Shown: positions 19,601-21,122 of the stretch, piece by piece
How positions within the stretch are numbered: the stretch's first letter is position 1
Layout: each line of letters starts with the position of its first letter
From: Chara braunii
Taxonomy: Eukaryota; Streptophyta; Charophyceae; Charales; Characeae
Length of the DNA stretch: 21,122 nt
NCBI GenBank assembly: GCA_003427395.1
Contig: BFEA01000759.1
Span: 108,759-129,880 of the forward strand
Reading direction: 5' to 3'
Made by a program: the position numbers and the translations under genes
Notes under the pieces: generated by a model
What the model was told of the DNA's origin: nothing
Seen by the model: the letters and a program-made list of their open reading frames with translations, nothing else
Database searches by the model: none

Positions 19601-20673
19601 AGCTGTCGCTGCCCCTCTTTCTCGTTCAACTTCCTCCTCCTACTCCTCCTCCTACTCCTCCTCCTACTCCTCCTACTCCTCCTCCTCCTACTACTACTAC
19701 TACTTCTACTACTGCTATTACTACTACTACTAGAACTACTACTATAACTACTACTAGAACTACTACTAGTACAAGAACTACTACTACTACTACCACTCGA
19801 GATGCTACCACTTCTACTAACTGGCTTCTCCTGAATAAAAGGCACCGTAGTTAAATCTGTATTCGCAACAGCTTTCAGACCGGATACAGGTGTAATGCGT
19901 GTGCGTTGTACTCGGGGGACGACTGTAATGCTATCCGTTCTCCATCCATCTGCGAAGCCTACACCTGCAGCTGCTGCTCTCTTCTTCTTAGTCATGGCCG
20001 GCAACATGCGCGAGCGCCCATCGCCGCCGCCCATTCCACCTTGTGCCGATGAAGTCAGATAATTGGAATCGGATTCCCACGTCATCTCGCCTACCATGAT
20101 TTCTCCCAAGGCCGGCGGATCATCAGCTTCTGCAACATTGAACACCATCTCCGTATCATCTTCTCGCAGTACTCGTTTCCCCGCTCGTTCTTCAGCTCCC
20201 AACAGCGACCACCTCCCTTCTCCCAGTTCTCCTTCCTCCTCTCCACCAGGATCACCACGTGCATATCTGCCACCCGCTCCGAGATTGTCTTCCATCCGCT
20301 CTCTCCCATGTCTTGCGGCGGCTCGAGTAGCCGAGGCCAACGCTTGACACGGGGCAGCAGCCGCAGCACTCCCCGTCCTCCGCCTGCGCATTGCCGCGTC
20401 CTCGGCGTCTCCCCCATCATCACAATGCAATCCCGACGGCTTTTGGCCCCAGAACCACAGTCGGGATCGCCATCGAGCACCCGACTGTCCTTCTTTCCTG
20501 CCACTTCTTCCACAAGCGGGATCCCAATGACGCAATGCCTCCCCTCCCTCTCGTCGTCTCTCATCTCCGTCTTCTATCTGCCATGATGATCTCCATGATT
20601 GGCTGACGCCATCGGATGGTGCCAAGAGGAAAACCACTACCATTATACACCCCATCAACGACGCAATACCCAT
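15211..20673 (-). CDS. Beta-helix-like receptor-like Ser/Thr kinase
   Basis: This is a single-pass receptor kinase of about 1820 residues, expected at the plasma membrane. I start it at 20673, where MGIASLMGCIMVVVFLLAP reads as a signal peptide; the frame extends to 20826 only through a (CT)n tract. In order: Ser/Arg tract (286-347), Q10 (359-368), tandem copies (486-593), and an ectodomain from about 600. The ectodomain has short beta/NxC-type turns (NITVMGDCG, RLELHNCAF, ISFVNCTF), N-glycosylation sites and a Cys cluster (1058-1069). Then come TM 1136-1160, an Arg stop-transfer run, and the kinase 1196-1705: GRGGGSDVYK loop, K1234, E1250, HRD 1554-1556, DFG 1574-1576, APE 1600-1602. A low-complexity insert of about 230 residues (1294-1523) separates subdomains V and VI. 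An acidic tail ends the protein. It is an RD kinase with an intact active site. The ligand is unknown and introns cannot be excluded. Confidence 0.85.
16105..16794 (-). repeat. Repeat-built insert inside the kinase domain
   Basis: These 690 bp encode Ser, Pro and Ala runs between LRDHLHH and LDWPTRVRIA. An 86-codon (258-bp) unit is duplicated, starting near 16205 and 16463 on the plus strand. Each carries PPVPRPSP, AASTSAAVV and SLSFSAAA, and SLSFS occurs a third time at the insert start. Perfect triplet tracts are (GAA)24 at 16298-16369, (GAA)12 at 16679-16714 and a CAG run at 16590-16618. All changes keep the frame. I found no GT at the upstream edge, which argues against a simple intron. 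Confidence 0.85.
17842..17911 (-). repeat. 12-bp in-frame minisatellite (TPSS repeats)
   Basis: About five copies of GGGGTSGAGGAA (plus strand) encode repeated Ser-Thr-Pro-Ser units in the ectodomain of the receptor kinase. The copies differ at one C/G position and at one C/T position. Confidence 0.9.
18895..19218 (-). repeat. Tandem duplication in the receptor stalk
   Basis: Two copies, residues 486-536 and 537-593 of the receptor kinase, share LEEREQQQ, DDVEESG-GKR and IIRVS. The second is six residues longer because of an expanded Gln (CAG/CTG) run. The second copy leads directly into the conserved ectodomain start IIRVSNETALVG. A related word, IIWLSDETALVG, occurs earlier at residues 375-386, so this module has been copied more than once. 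Confidence 0.85.
19627..19816 (-). repeat. Triplet-repeat tract coding Ser/Arg
   Basis: Imperfect CTC, CTA and CTACTA triplets on the plus strand encode an almost uninterrupted Ser run followed by RRRRSRRSRRRS-type residues (286-347 of the receptor). The codons drift within the triplet pattern (AGT, AGG, CGA types), as expected of replication slippage with point mutation. Confidence 0.88.
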
Positions 20674-20774
20674 CGCTGTCCAGCCTCTGAGGCTCTTAGC
20701 TGCCCTGCCGCAGATTGGAAATCTCGCCTCTCTCAGATACCTACACTCGTTCTGCCATCTACTTCGCAAAAACG

Positions 20775-20818
<44 letters not shown>

Positions 20819-21058
20819 AATGTCACTGCCGCTCCCGCATCCCTCTTACTCTGCCATATTCAAATGTTGTCCCAGCGTCAAGAAAGGTCTCGGCCCCGCC
20901 TAATGATGTCTTCCCCGCTGCCCCGTCCGTCTGATTAAGCCATACTCAAATAATGTCCAACGTGTGTGTGTGTGTGTGTGGGTGGGTGTCAAATGTCACT
21001 GCCGCTGCCCCATCAGTCTAAGGAATATTCAGATGTTGCCCCTTAGTGGAACAGGCAG

Positions 21059-21060
<2 letters not shown>
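20674..21060. other. 5' flank of receptor kinase: (CT)20 and 87-bp tandem units
   Basis: (CT)20 lies at 20777-20816, about 105 bp upstream of the preferred start codon; read on the minus strand it is (GA)n. Three tandem units of about 87 bp start near 20828, 20914 and 21001. Each begins with an SCCGCTSCC word and ends with an ATAYTCARATRWTGYCC word. A (TG)n run (20962-20980) lies between units two and three. On the minus strand this is where promoter and 5' untranslated sequence should be; no clear TATA box was identified. Confidence 0.7.

Positions 21061-21122
<62 letters not shown>
21061..21122. repeat. (CT)31 microsatellite, cut by window edge
   Basis: Perfect CT units run to the last base of the window. 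This may be where the contig or window ends because of the repeat. Confidence 0.97.

Overview
This window reads as nuclear DNA from a streptophyte. It has plant-type receptor-like kinase (RLK) sequence, a decayed Ty3/gypsy-type gag, foldback elements, and dense microsatellites, minisatellites and homopolymer tracts. From memory of family members, the RLK architecture and the gag wording resemble the charophyte alga Chara. That is an inference and nothing here proves the species.

The only intact protein gene I can support is on the minus strand of the right quarter (about 15.2-20.7 kb). It is an uninterrupted reading frame of about 1820 codons. It encodes a signal peptide, a long low-complexity stalk (Ser/Arg, Gln and Glu/Gly repeats), a beta-helix-like ectodomain, one transmembrane helix and a Ser/Thr kinase domain. 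All catalytic residues are present, but about 230 residues of Ser/Pro/Ala repeats sit between kinase subdomains V and VI. The gene is packed with in-frame trinucleotide and longer repeats, and its upstream side holds (CT)n tracts and three 87-bp tandem units.

Left to right: 0-3 kb is non-coding with a GGGT tract, an A-rich stretch and a (TG)23 microsatellite. At 3.1-4.7 kb lies a broken gag, mostly in one frame, with at least six in-frame stops; no pol was found. At 5.99-8.05 kb come a (GA)n tract and a 1.9-kb, roughly 34-copy, 54-bp minisatellite. A 25-bp phased repeat follows at 8.36-8.54 kb. At 9.8-11.1 kb there are diverged duplications and a 65-bp tandem repeat. An assembly artefact at 11.70-11.83 kb consists of an N followed by an exact back-to-back pair of Tn5/Nextera mosaic ends, the mate-pair junction adapter. 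At 11.87-14.9 kb there are two foldback elements and several short tandem repeats.

Because of the adapter, physical linkage between the left part (gag, minisatellite) and the right part (RLK gene) should not be assumed. No tRNA, rRNA, CRISPR or bacterial-type operon was seen.
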